A DNA stretch of 64,000 bases, from the NCBI GenBank assembly GCA_900541465.1, contig UQJY01000006.1, forward strand, positions 1-64,000, read 5' to 3'. The stretch's first letter is position 1; each line of letters opens with the position of its first letter. The DNA comes from an uncultured Fusobacterium sp. (lineage in GTDB: Bacteria; Fusobacteriota; Fusobacteriia; Fusobacteriales; Fusobacteriaceae). Under the pieces are notes generated by a model. The model searched no databases, was not told the DNA's origin, and worked only from the letters and a program-made list of their open reading frames with translations. A program made the position numbers and the translations under genes. Shown here piece after piece: positions 55,679 to 64,000 of the stretch.

Positions 55679-56667
55679 AAATTTATATAATCGGTAATAT
55701 TGATAAAGAAATAGAAGAAAAATTAAAAAGCAGTAAAAATAATATAATGTATAAGAATATAATAAATGCTGTAGTAAATTGTATTTTTGGAAGAGGGAAA
55801 ATAATTTATTCAAAAGAAAAAAATAATTTTCTTGAATTAGCAGAAAAAGTATTAAAAATACCATATTTATATGGAAGAATAGAAAATACTTTAGAATTTC
55901 AAAATCACTATGCAAAAATAAAGAAATATGAAATACCTGTTTTAATGTACCATCAGTTTGTAAAAAAGGCAGAAGACGGTGGAAAAATAAAATTATTTGT
56001 TACAGAAAAACAATTTGAAATACAGTTAAAAATTTTAAAATTTTTAGGATATAAAACAATTACTTTTAATGATTTAATAAAAATCGGCTTAGAAAACAGA
56101 TTTGATAAAAAATATATAATTCTTACAGTTGATGACGGATATAAAGATAATTACGAAATACTTTTCCCAATGCTTAAAAAATACAATATGAAAGCAGTAA
56201 TATTTTTAGTATCAGATTTAAAATATAATAAATGGACAATGGAAAGTGACAATGAAAAAAAATTTATGCTTATGTCTGATGACGAAGTGAGAGAAATGCA
56301 GGAAAGCGGACATATTGAATTTGGAGGACATACATTGTCACATATAAGTTTTTTAAAAGCGTCTGATGAAGAAGCAGAGAAAGAAATTTTTGAAGATAAA
56401 AAAATAACGGAAAAAAGATTAGGAAAAGAATTAAATATTTTTGCTTATCCATATGGTCATAGAAAAGAAGAGACAAAAGAAATGGTAAAAAAGGCAGGAT
56501 ATAAATTTGCAGTATCAACAGATACAGGCAGTGGGATATTTACAGAGGATTTATATGATATAAGAAGAACAGCCATTGATAAAACTTCTGTATTCGATTT
56601 TTTAAGAAAAATATCTCCGGGATATGCTCAGTATAAAGCAAAAAAATATAAAAATAAAAGAGGATAA
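55675..56667 (+). CDS. Polysaccharide deacetylase (NodB domain)
   Basis: 330 residues. From about residue 83 (YEIPVLMYHQF) it is a NodB-type deacetylase with TVDDGY (Asp153, Asp154), HTLSH (His219, His223) and FAYPYGH. It is a clear paralogue of the C-terminal half of the 19-kb fusion: YKDNY, LKYNKW, and EMQE..GIEFGGH occur at matching places. The first ~80 residues have no recognisable domain. No signal peptide is visible, so it is probably cytoplasmic. Translationally coupled to the preceding GT4. Confidence 0.88.
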   Translation: MKIYIIGNIDKEIEEKLKSSKNNIMYKNIINAVVNCIFGRGKIIYSKEKNNFLELAEKVLKIPYLYGRIENTLEFQNHYAKIKKYEIPVLMYHQFVKKAEDGGKIKLFVTEKQFEIQLKILKFLGYKTITFNDLIKIGLENRFDKKYIILTVDDGYKDNYEILFPMLKKYNMKAVIFLVSDLKYNKWTMESDNEKKFMLMSDDEVREMQESGHIEFGGHTLSHISFLKASDEEAEKEIFEDKKITEKRLGKELNIFAYPYGHRKEETKEMVKKAGYKFAVSTDTGSGIFTEDLYDIRRTAIDKTSVFDFLRKISPGYAQYKAKKYKNKRG

Positions 56668-56673
56668 TTTATT

Positions 56674-57786
56674 ATGATAAGAAAATTAAACAGAGTTTTT
56701 CAAGATTATATGAGAAAAAAAAGACTTGCTTTTGGAAAAAAAATTTGGGATAAAAAAACAGAGAAATTTCCAATAAAGGAAGGAAAATTTTTGGAAGAAA
56801 ATAATATAAAATCGATATTATTTTTAAGATATGACGGCAAGATAGGGGATATGGTAGTAAATACTCTTATGTTCAGAGAAATTAAAAAAAATTATCCTGA
56901 TATAAAAATAGGTGTTGTTGCAAGAGGCGGGGCATCACAAATTTTAAGAAATAATACCTATGTTGATAATATCTATAACTATATTAAAAAGAAAAATGAA
57001 ATAAAAAAACTTGCGGAAAAAATAGCAGAGGAAAAATATGATCTGCTTATAGATTTTTCTGAAATGTTAAGAGTAAATCAAATGATGTTTATTAATAAAT
57101 GTCAGGCAAAATTTAATATGGGGCTTAACAGAGAAAATTGGGAAATGTTTGATATAAGCTACGATATGCCAAAAGGAAATTTCCATATTTCAGAACTTTA
57201 TAAAAAAGTGTTAAATATTCTTGGAATAGAAAATGTGAGTATAGATTATGATTTACATTTTTCTGCAGAAGAAAAAGAAATTGTTGAAAAAAAATTAGAA
57301 AAATATAAAGATAAAAAAATTTATGTGTTAAATCCTTTTGCAGCAAGCAGGCACAGAAATATAAACAAAGAAAATATAAAAAAAATAGTTGATATAATTT
57401 TAAAAAAAGAAAACAGGGTAGTTTTTGTTATAGGTGAAAAAGGAAGGAAAAATGATATTTTAGAAATTGTAAAAAATTATAAAGAAAATGTTGTTTATCC
57501 GGAGCTGAACAATATTATGGAAACAGCTTATTTAATAAAAAAATCTGATTTTGTAGTAAGTCCGGATACTTCCATAGTTCATATTGCAGCAGCTTTTAAA
57601 AAACCAATGGCTGCAATTTATAGATGGGATAGTAGTGAAGAAAATCAGGTGAATAAAGATTTGTGGTCGCCAAATTATAAAGAAGCAGTACAGGTATTTT
57701 CAAAAGATTTTGATGTAAAAAAAGGCGAAGAGCCTGATATTAATAAATTTGATATTAATGAATTGGATAAGATTATAAATAATTAA
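56674..57786 (+). CDS. GT9-family (ADP-heptose:LPS) glycosyltransferase
   Basis: A 370-residue heptosyltransferase-like protein for LPS inner-core assembly. The N-terminal LFLRYDGKIGDMVVNTLMFREI motif (about 49-70) and the C-terminal VSPDTSIVHIAAAFKKP sugar-nucleotide segment are GT9 hallmarks; LNPFAASRHRN fits the domain-2 start. It is the most canonical of the three GT9 proteins here. A six-base gap follows the deacetylase. Confidence 0.88.
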   Translation: MIRKLNRVFQDYMRKKRLAFGKKIWDKKTEKFPIKEGKFLEENNIKSILFLRYDGKIGDMVVNTLMFREIKKNYPDIKIGVVARGGASQILRNNTYVDNIYNYIKKKNEIKKLAEKIAEEKYDLLIDFSEMLRVNQMMFINKCQAKFNMGLNRENWEMFDISYDMPKGNFHISELYKKVLNILGIENVSIDYDLHFSAEEKEIVEKKLEKYKDKKIYVLNPFAASRHRNINKENIKKIVDIILKKENRVVFVIGEKGRKNDILEIVKNYKENVVYPELNNIMETAYLIKKSDFVVSPDTSIVHIAAAFKKPMAAIYRWDSSEENQVNKDLWSPNYKEAVQVFSKDFDVKKGEEPDINKFDINELDKIINN

Positions 57787-57804
57787 ATTTAGGGAGTTTT
57801 AAAA

Positions 57805-58830
57805 ATGGGGAAAGTAAAAATTTTAAAAACGTCTTACTTGAAAAGAAAAATAAGAGAGACTATTGTAAAAGTATTTTTGCTGGATTATAAATTTTTAAAA
57901 AATAAAAAAGAAAATAAAAATATTTTAATAATAACAATGGATGCTTTGGGAGATAATATTGTAAAGAGCAGAACAATAGAAATTCTTGCTGAAGAATATG
58001 GAAAAGAAAATATTTATATTTTATGTAAAAATAAATGGAAAATTTTATATGAAATGCAGGGATATAAAAATATTTTTGTAGATGAAACAAAGTGGAACAT
58101 TTTTTATAAAATCAAATTATATAGAAAATTAAATAAAATAGGGTTTTCTAAAATAGCAATTATAAATCATTCATATATCCCACATGAAGTAGATTATATT
58201 TATTGTGGTGAAAAGTATGATACTTCTGAGTCTGTAGATTATATTTTGGAAAAACATGTCATATTACTTAATAAAATGTTAAAAAGAAAATTTACTCTTG
58301 GAGATGTAAAACCTGATATAAGAAAATATTTTCCTGAGAAGAAATATGAAAATATAATAAGTATAGCTGTTGGAACAGCAGACTATCCTAAAACACCGAC
58401 ATATAATAATTTAAAATTATATATTATAGGCTTATTAAATAAATTTCCAAATAAAAAAATTTTATTATTAGGAAGTGGAGATAAGCAACAAAAAACAGCA
58501 AAGGATTTAATTAATGAAATTTCTTCTGAAAGAATAGTGGATTTGATAGACAAAATAAACTTAAAAGAGGTAATGCAGATAATAAAAGACAGTGATCTAT
58601 TTATTGGTGGAGATTCTGGGTTGTATAATATAGCTTTTGCATTAAATAAAAAAATAATATGTCTTCATTGGGACAGTAACAAAAGTGCATGGGAACATAA
58701 TTTTAATAATGTAAAAATTTTAAAAGGTAATGGGACAGAAAAAGATAAAAATGAAAAATATGGAACACCAACTTTAAACAGTATAACTTTTGAGCAGATA
58801 GAAAATGCTATAAATAAATTGGGGGAATAA
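57805..58830 (+). CDS. GT9-like glycosyltransferase, divergent copy 1
   Basis: 341 residues with the GT9 layout: LIITMDALGDNIVKSRTIEIL near residue 40, AVGTADYPKTPTYNNLKLYI in the middle, and DLFIGGDSGLYNIAFALNKK near residue 270. In place of the usual DTS/DTGxxHxA motif it has GDSGLYNIA, without the His. It is similar in layout to the next gene (GDSGLYN/FESGLYN), suggesting tandem duplication. Probably adds a core sugar; donor unknown. Confidence 0.8.
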   Translation: MGKVKILKTSYLKRKIRETIVKVFLLDYKFLKNKKENKNILIITMDALGDNIVKSRTIEILAEEYGKENIYILCKNKWKILYEMQGYKNIFVDETKWNIFYKIKLYRKLNKIGFSKIAIINHSYIPHEVDYIYCGEKYDTSESVDYILEKHVILLNKMLKRKFTLGDVKPDIRKYFPEKKYENIISIAVGTADYPKTPTYNNLKLYIIGLLNKFPNKKILLLGSGDKQQKTAKDLINEISSERIVDLIDKINLKEVMQIIKDSDLFIGGDSGLYNIAFALNKKIICLHWDSNKSAWEHNFNNVKILKGNGTEKDKNEKYGTPTLNSITFEQIENAINKLGE

Positions 58831-58836
58831 TTGGGT

Positions 58837-59892
58837 ATGAAATTAAAAAAAGCATATGTAAGAGATTTGGTGAATAGTTCAATAATAAATTTTATTTTTA
58901 AATTTTGCAGTTTTAAAAATGATGGAAAAATATTAGTTAAATCGATGGATGGAATTGGAGATATTCTTGTAAGAAGTAGACTTGCAGAAAAAATTATTGA
59001 AAAATATGGAAATGAAAATGTATATTTTTTAATGAAAGACCATTATAAAAATATAGGAGAAATGTTAGGATATAATGTAATAGGAATTCCAAGAAAATCA
59101 GAGAAAAATCTTTTTAAAAGATTAAAAATGATGTATCAAATAAATAAAAAATATAGTCCTCAAAAATTTTTAAATATTGAGTTTGGAAATGACAGCATAA
59201 TTGCAAATATTTCTGCAAAAGAAAAAGTAGGAATTCTTGACTTGTCAGAAAATTCTGAAAAATATAATAAATATTATACTAAATACATTAATGTATTTAA
59301 AAATAATAAAAAGATTTTGGATATTATCAAAGAAATTGGAGAAGGAATATTGAATATTGAGTTAAATTTAAAAGAGATAACTCCTGATTTAAGAGATAAA
59401 TTTAATGTTACAGAAAAAAATATAGTAATCGCTGTTGGTTCTACTGCAAGAGATAGAGTATGTAGTCCTTTAAAAATGGCAGAATATACAAAAATATTAA
59501 AAGAAAAATTTCCAGATGAGGAAGTGATTTTAGTGGGAAATGGTGAATTACAATTAAAATATGCTGAAAAACTTATTGAGCTATTGCCAAATATTAAATT
59601 TAAGAATATGGTAAATGAGACTTCTCTTAAAGAAGTTTTTGATCTTGTAGCAGGTTCAAAAATATTTATTGGTTTTGAGTCAGGGTTGTACAATCTTTGT
59701 TTTACATTAAGAAAAAAAGGAATAGGATTATTTAAAGATACAACAGTCCCCTTTGCTCATGATGTGCCTTGGTTAAAAAATATAGGACCAGATGAAAAGG
59801 AAGAAATAATTTTTGATGAAAACTACCCTGATGAAAAAATTAATAAGATATCAGTAGAAAAATTTAAGAAGGTACTAGAGGAATTAATATGA
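58837..59892 (+). CDS. GT9-like glycosyltransferase, divergent copy 2
   Basis: 351 residues. KILVKSMDGIGDILVRSRLAEKI near residue 35 is the GT9 N-terminal motif, and KIFIGFESGLYNLCFTLRKKG near residue 265 replaces the usual DTGxxH segment, as in the preceding gene. I chose ATG 58837, with GGGGGA ten bases upstream; an in-frame TTG at 58831 directly follows the previous stop and is possible. Its end overlaps the next gene by 4 bases. Confidence 0.78.
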   Translation: MKLKKAYVRDLVNSSIINFIFKFCSFKNDGKILVKSMDGIGDILVRSRLAEKIIEKYGNENVYFLMKDHYKNIGEMLGYNVIGIPRKSEKNLFKRLKMMYQINKKYSPQKFLNIEFGNDSIIANISAKEKVGILDLSENSEKYNKYYTKYINVFKNNKKILDIIKEIGEGILNIELNLKEITPDLRDKFNVTEKNIVIAVGSTARDRVCSPLKMAEYTKILKEKFPDEEVILVGNGELQLKYAEKLIELLPNIKFKNMVNETSLKEVFDLVAGSKIFIGFESGLYNLCFTLRKKGIGLFKDTTVPFAHDVPWLKNIGPDEKEEIIFDENYPDEKINKISVEKFKKVLEELI

Positions 59893-61079
59893 AAAAAAAT
59901 ATAATTATAAGAAGCGGAAGTTTAAGAATGGGGGGATTAGAAAGAGTTCTTATTGAGGTATTACAGACAATAGATAAAAAAAAATATAATATTACTTTAG
60001 TAATAGATGATGATTGCGGTGAAGGTAATATATTTGAAAAGGATATCCCAAAAGAAATTCCATATTATTTTTTGAAATCAAAAGAATTAATAGAAAAAAC
60101 AGAATATTATAAAGAAAAAAGAAAAAATTTATTTTGCAAATTAATGTATAATTTATATATGAATTTTGAGACGTTTATAATGTGTAAAAATATGAAAAAT
60201 TTATTGAACAAATTGGATAAAGCAGACTTATTAATAGATTTTGATGCAGGAGCTTCAAAGTATATTAATAAATTAAGAAATATTAATAAAAAAGTTGTGT
60301 GGATTCATAATTCAATTCCTAAATTGAAAAAAAAGAAATCTAAAATAGAGAGATTTGGAAAAAGATTAGAAAATTATGATAAAGTAGTTGCTATTTGTGA
60401 TGAAATGAAAGAAGAGTTAGGAGATATTTATCCAAAAATAAAAAATAAAATTGTGAGAATTTATAATCCTTTTGACTTTGAAAGAGTTTTAAAGTTATCG
60501 AATGATGATTCAGAGTTAAATTTTACTCAAAAAGAGGAATTAAAAAAAGATTACTGCTTAGCTATTTCAAGATTAGATACAGTTCAAAAAGATTATTTAA
60601 CACTAATAAAAGCATTTAAAATCTTAAAAGACAAGAAAATATATAAAAAATTATATATTATAGGAGATGGTCCTTCAAAAGAAGAAATTCAAAGTATGAT
60701 AGAGAAATATGATTTAAAAGAACAGATAAAATTAATAGGACGGTTTAAAAATCCATATGTCTGGTTAAAATATTGTGATTTTTTTGTTCATAGTTCAAAA
60801 TATGAGGGATTCGGATTAGTTTTAGTAGAAGCTGCAATTTTAAACAAATTAGTAATTTCTTCAAATTGTCCTGTTGGTCCAACAGAAATTTTGGAACAAG
60901 GAAAGAGCGGAATATTATTTGATGTTGGAAATGCAGAAATGTTAGCTGAAAAATTAGAAAAAGTTTTATCAAACAAAGAAGTCAGAAAAAAATATATAGA
61001 AAACATGGATAAAAGAAAATATGATTTTTCTAAAGAAAAAGTTATTAAAGAATATGAAAAATTAATTGATGAATTATAG
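59889..61079 (+). CDS. Family 4 glycosyltransferase
   Basis: 396 residues, GT-B fold. N-terminal SGSLRMGGLERVLIEVL and donor half ISRLDTVQKDYLTLIKAF, LIGRFKNPYVWLKYCDFFVHSSKYEGFGLVLVEA with the E-x7-E pattern, and SNCPVGPTEIL. The two GT4 proteins of this locus are close paralogues, for example in the opening SGS/NIS.GG segments. ATGA overlap with the preceding GT9 gene shows tight coupling. Confidence 0.9.
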   Translation: MKKNIIIRSGSLRMGGLERVLIEVLQTIDKKKYNITLVIDDDCGEGNIFEKDIPKEIPYYFLKSKELIEKTEYYKEKRKNLFCKLMYNLYMNFETFIMCKNMKNLLNKLDKADLLIDFDAGASKYINKLRNINKKVVWIHNSIPKLKKKKSKIERFGKRLENYDKVVAICDEMKEELGDIYPKIKNKIVRIYNPFDFERVLKLSNDDSELNFTQKEELKKDYCLAISRLDTVQKDYLTLIKAFKILKDKKIYKKLYIIGDGPSKEEIQSMIEKYDLKEQIKLIGRFKNPYVWLKYCDFFVHSSKYEGFGLVLVEAAILNKLVISSNCPVGPTEILEQGKSGILFDVGNAEMLAEKLEKVLSNKEVRKKYIENMDKRKYDFSKEKVIKEYEKLIDEL

Positions 61080-61089
61080 GGAGAAAAAA

Positions 61090-61833
61090 TTGATTATAGA
61101 AAAGATTAAGTATGAAGATTGGGAAATTTATTCTCCAAAATCTAATATTAAATTAGGAAAATTAGTATTAGATAAAGAATATAAAGTTGTAAAAATTTTA
61201 AAAGATACCAACAGAAATTATGTAGCTGTAATTTTAATTGAAAATAAGAAATATATTTTAAAAGGTTTTAAATCAGAGGTAATCATCCCACAAAGAAAAA
61301 TACAAACTCTTTTAAAAAAAGGTGAGGCTTTAACAACTTTAGAAAATGGTTTAGAAGCTATAGAAAATGGAATAACTGAATTAGTAAAACCGCTTACTGC
61401 AATTATAAAAAAGAAACTTTTTATAGAAGAAAGCTTTTTAATAATGGAATATGTAGATGGAAGAAATCTGAGTACAGAAAAAGATGTAGATGAAGTTATA
61501 AAAATAACAAAGAAATTTCATAGATTAAATAGATACCATGGAGATTTGAATACATCAAATTTTTTAATAAATAAAGACGGAATTAAGATACTTGATACTC
61601 AAATGAAAAAAGAAAAAAAGTTATTTTTTAAAAGAGGATACGATTTATTAACCTTAAAAGAAGATTTGCTGGTACGAAGTCTTAATTATTCAGTTGAAGA
61701 AAAATATGGAAATTTTAATAAAGATATAGGATATTTTACAGCTAAATTAATGAAGAAAATAAAAAATTTAAAATTTATAAAGAAAATAAAAAAGAAAAAG
61801 AAAAAGTTGAGAGAAAAAGGATGGAGAATATAA
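61090..61833 (+). CDS. WaaY/RfaY-like LPS-core kinase, second copy
   Basis: About 247 residues of the lipopolysaccharide core heptose kinase family. Visible parts: ILKGFKSE with the N-lobe Lys, LIMEYVDGRNLS hinge, catalytic loop YHGDLNTSNFLI and metal Asp in IKILDTQM. The HGD motif is intact here, unlike the short copy at 52.1 kb. I favour the TTG at 61090, preceded by AGGGAG at ideal distance; an ATG at 61069 within the upstream gene is the alternative. The C terminus is extremely Lys-rich. Confidence 0.8.
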   Translation: MIIEKIKYEDWEIYSPKSNIKLGKLVLDKEYKVVKILKDTNRNYVAVILIENKKYILKGFKSEVIIPQRKIQTLLKKGEALTTLENGLEAIENGITELVKPLTAIIKKKLFIEESFLIMEYVDGRNLSTEKDVDEVIKITKKFHRLNRYHGDLNTSNFLINKDGIKILDTQMKKEKKLFFKRGYDLLTLKEDLLVRSLNYSVEEKYGNFNKDIGYFTAKLMKKIKNLKFIKKIKKKKKKLREKGWRI

Positions 61834-63062
61834 TGTTAATAATTAAAGAGAAGTATATGCAAATAAAAGAAATAGTTTTATATTTGTTTGGACTTAGTTT
61901 CTTTTATAACTTTGATATAAGTAAAATATTTTTAAGTTTAATGATTTTATTTATTTTAATTGATATTTTTTATTTTAAAGAAAAATTAGAATGTGGTAAT
62001 GATAAATTAAGAAACTTTATATTTTTTTTAGTAATAGGTGGAACAATTTGGAATTTTATGGCAGATTTTAATTATAGAGCTGCCAGAGCATATTTAAAAA
62101 TAAATAGATATGCAGTGATAATATTTTATTTATATCCGTTGGTTAAATATAAAAAAGAAATTTTAAGAAATTTTTTAATTTCTATACTTTTAAGCTATTG
62201 TATATTACTTTTTAAAGGAATAAAATTTTATGAATTAAATAGAAATTTAAATTATTATAGATTTGATGCTTTTGAAGGAGTAATGGATGTAGCTGTATTG
62301 GTAGCAGTAGTAAGTGCATTCTTTTTTGGAAACTTAATACAGGAAAAAGATAAAAAATTAAAAATTATAAATTTAATTTTATTTTTGAGTTCCTTATTTT
62401 TAATTGTGATTACTCAAACAAGAGCTTCTATGCTTGCCTTAATTGGAGCAGCGGGCTGTATGCTGATTTTTAATAAAAATTTAAAATTAATAATAGCAAG
62501 TTTTGTTCTTGGATGTCTACTTTTATTTGGATTTATGCAGACACCACAGGCAAGAAGATTCAAAACAAATACTTTTAATGTAAAAGTTTCAACTGATAAT
62601 ATGTCAAATGGATTAAGAGTTGAAATGTGGAAAAATGCAATTTGGAGATTTAAGCAGCATCCTATAATGGGAAGTGGAACAAAGCAAGACTATGAATTAT
62701 TTAGCAAGTATGTAGAAAATATGCCAGAAACAACAGAAACAGAAAAAATATATAAAAATGTATTTAGAAATGGATTTGATGATGCTCATTGTATGTATTT
62801 AAATGCACTAACAGATAATGGATTATTTTTTTTAGTGCAGCTTATTTTTATTTTTGCTGTCTTACCTTATATTTTGATAGTAAATAAAAATTATAAGTAT
62901 AGGCTACCTCTTGTTGGAGGATTGTCAGCATATTATATATTTGGAGTTGTATGGCCTATATGGAGACATGGTTGGGACCCAATGTTATTATGGACATTGA
63001 TAGCTTTGCTTTGCTGCGGATATATCTATAAAGATACTAAGGAAATAAAAAATGAAAAATAA
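61833..63062 (+). CDS. O-antigen ligase/polymerase (WaaL/Wzy-like) membrane protein
   Basis: About 409 residues with ten or more hydrophobic segments. TQTRASMLALIGA and, in the large extracytoplasmic loop, RVEMWKNAIWRFKQHPIMGSG with DDAHCMYLNALTDNGL match the Wzy_C (O-antigen ligase) pattern, including the loop Arg and His residues. Could ligate an O-chain to lipid A core or polymerise repeats. I took ATG 61833 (shared with the upstream TAA), which has GGAG six bases before it, over the in-frame ATG at 61821. Confidence 0.83.
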   Translation: MLIIKEKYMQIKEIVLYLFGLSFFYNFDISKIFLSLMILFILIDIFYFKEKLECGNDKLRNFIFFLVIGGTIWNFMADFNYRAARAYLKINRYAVIIFYLYPLVKYKKEILRNFLISILLSYCILLFKGIKFYELNRNLNYYRFDAFEGVMDVAVLVAVVSAFFFGNLIQEKDKKLKIINLILFLSSLFLIVITQTRASMLALIGAAGCMLIFNKNLKLIIASFVLGCLLLFGFMQTPQARRFKTNTFNVKVSTDNMSNGLRVEMWKNAIWRFKQHPIMGSGTKQDYELFSKYVENMPETTETEKIYKNVFRNGFDDAHCMYLNALTDNGLFFLVQLIFIFAVLPYILIVNKNYKYRLPLVGGLSAYYIFGVVWPIWRHGWDPMLLWTLIALLCCGYIYKDTKEIKNEK

Positions 63063-64000
63063 AAAAATTATACTATCTTTAGACAAAATTATAATAAATC
63101 AAAAAGAAATATTAATTGAAAAATTAAATAATATTTTTTCTGAAGCAAAATATTTTTATGGAAGTGAAAAGCAGAAAAAAGATGTAACAATTTATGAAAA
63201 AATATTAAAAGAATTGAATAGAAAAAAATATTTAAAAAGACATACAGATGTGCTATTAAAAAAACAGAATTTAAAATATCATAATAAAATATTAAAAAAT
63301 TTTTTAGATATTGATTATGTTCTTATGATTGGTGGAATATATTATTCAAAAGAATTTATTGAGTTGGTAAAAGAAAAAAATTCTAAAATTAAATTTATAT
63401 TATTTTTGTGGGATAAATTTGATAGAAATAAAATAAAAGAATTAAAAAATATATATGACATTGTTTATACTTTTGAGAAAAGCGATGCAGCAGAAAATCA
63501 CATAAACTGGAGACCAAGTTTCTATGTTGATGAAAAAAAAGACTTAATAAAAGATATTGATTTATATTTTTTAGGAGAAAATAGAGATAGAGAAAGATAT
63601 GAATATATAAACAGATTATATAATTTTTGTATGGAAAATGGTCTTAGAAAAAATATTAAACTTTTCTCAAGAAAAAAATTAAAAAATGTTAATCCAGATA
63701 TAATAACATATAAAAGAATTCCATATGAAGAAAACTTAAATAATATTCAAAAAACCAGAGTAACTTTTGAAAAAAATATTGAAAACCAATATGGATTAAG
63801 TCTGCGTTCATTAGAATGCCTTGGATATGAGACAAAACTAATAACTACAAATAAAGATATAAAAACTTATGATTTTTATAACTCTGAAAATATTTATGTA
63901 ATTGAAAATGTTAATGATATAGATAAAATTCCTATTAATTTTTTCAAGGAAAAATATAAAAAAGTTGATAATGAAATATTAAAAAGATATTCTTTTGAAG
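63052..64000 (+). CDS. Partial gene at right edge, possible glycosyltransferase
   Basis: An open frame from ATG 63052 runs without a stop to the window end (316 codons). It overlaps the ligase-like gene by 11 bases, and AAGGAAA lies before the ATG. I do not recognise a family with certainty. The middle has LYFLGENRDRERYEYINRLY and, near the end, LSLRSLECLGYETKLITTN, resembling the two halves of CgeB-like or uncharacterised LPS glycosyltransferases. It is mostly hydrophilic, with no signal peptide, and extremely A+T-rich. Confidence 0.7.
   Translation, partial: MKNKKIILSLDKIIINQKEILIEKLNNIFSEAKYFYGSEKQKKDVTIYEKILKELNRKKYLKRHTDVLLKKQNLKYHNKILKNFLDIDYVLMIGGIYYSKEFIELVKEKNSKIKFILFLWDKFDRNKIKELKNIYDIVYTFEKSDAAENHINWRPSFYVDEKKDLIKDIDLYFLGENRDRERYEYINRLYNFCMENGLRKNIKLFSRKKLKNVNPDIITYKRIPYEENLNNIQKTRVTFEKNIENQYGLSLRSLECLGYETKLITTNKDIKTYDFYNSENIYVIENVNDIDKIPINFFKEKYKKVDNEILKRYSFE

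Overview
The window reads as one stretch of a Fusobacterium-like chromosome. Support for this: strong A+T bias; AGA as the near-universal Arg codon; Gram-negative envelope genes (an OmpV-type outer-membrane protein, heptosyltransferases, LPS-core kinases, an O-antigen-ligase-like protein) sitting beside Firmicute-style arrangements (rplU-prp-rpmA with an extended L27, a SAM-I riboswitch ahead of metK, a guanine riboswitch ahead of the pur operon, an FeS-type PurF). The dapF-lysA pair suggests a diaminopimelate-using species rather than a lanthionine-using F. nucleatum-type one; this placement is inference. I saw no rRNA, tRNA, CRISPR array, insertion sequence or prophage.

1-8.3 kb, sugar uptake: nagB (minus strand), then an EIICB(A) mannitol-type PTS paralogue whose EIIA-like tail has lost its phosphorylatable His, an MtlR-type PRD activator overlapping it, a complete mannitol permease MtlA, and MtlD. 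8.4-10.8 kb: the L21/Prp/L27 operon (minus), then tcdA and a flavodoxin. 11-15.9 kb: an APC permease, lysA-dapF, and a SEDS (FtsW/RodA) polymerase. 16-21.6 kb: a DUF896 protein and asnS from a near-perfect promoter, an esterase, then a small operon (putative lipoprotein, fused glycosyltransferase/polysaccharide deacetylase, OmpV-like porin) behind a promoter carrying two TetR-type palindromes.

21.6-38.5 kb, housekeeping: metK with its SAM-I riboswitch (minus), the rimP-nusA-ylxR/ylxQ fusion-infB-rbfA-recJ operon, tig, and clpP-clpX-lon-engB-valS. 38.5-52 kb: a 0.7-kb structured leader with a guanine riboswitch followed by what looks like a PRPP (ykkC-type) aptamer and a long terminator, then purE-K-L-F-M-N-H-D and guaB. 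purC and purB are not in this run.

52-64 kb, LPS/surface glycan locus, visibly more A+T-rich: a WaaY/RfaY-like kinase, a lipid kinase and a 5'-truncated phosphoethanolamine transferase (both minus), then a tightly overlapping run of GT4, polysaccharide deacetylase, three GT9 heptosyltransferase-like proteins, a second GT4, a second core kinase, an O-antigen ligase/polymerase, and a gene cut by the right edge. The separate but overlapping GT4 and deacetylase genes here mirror the fused GT4-deacetylase gene at 19 kb.
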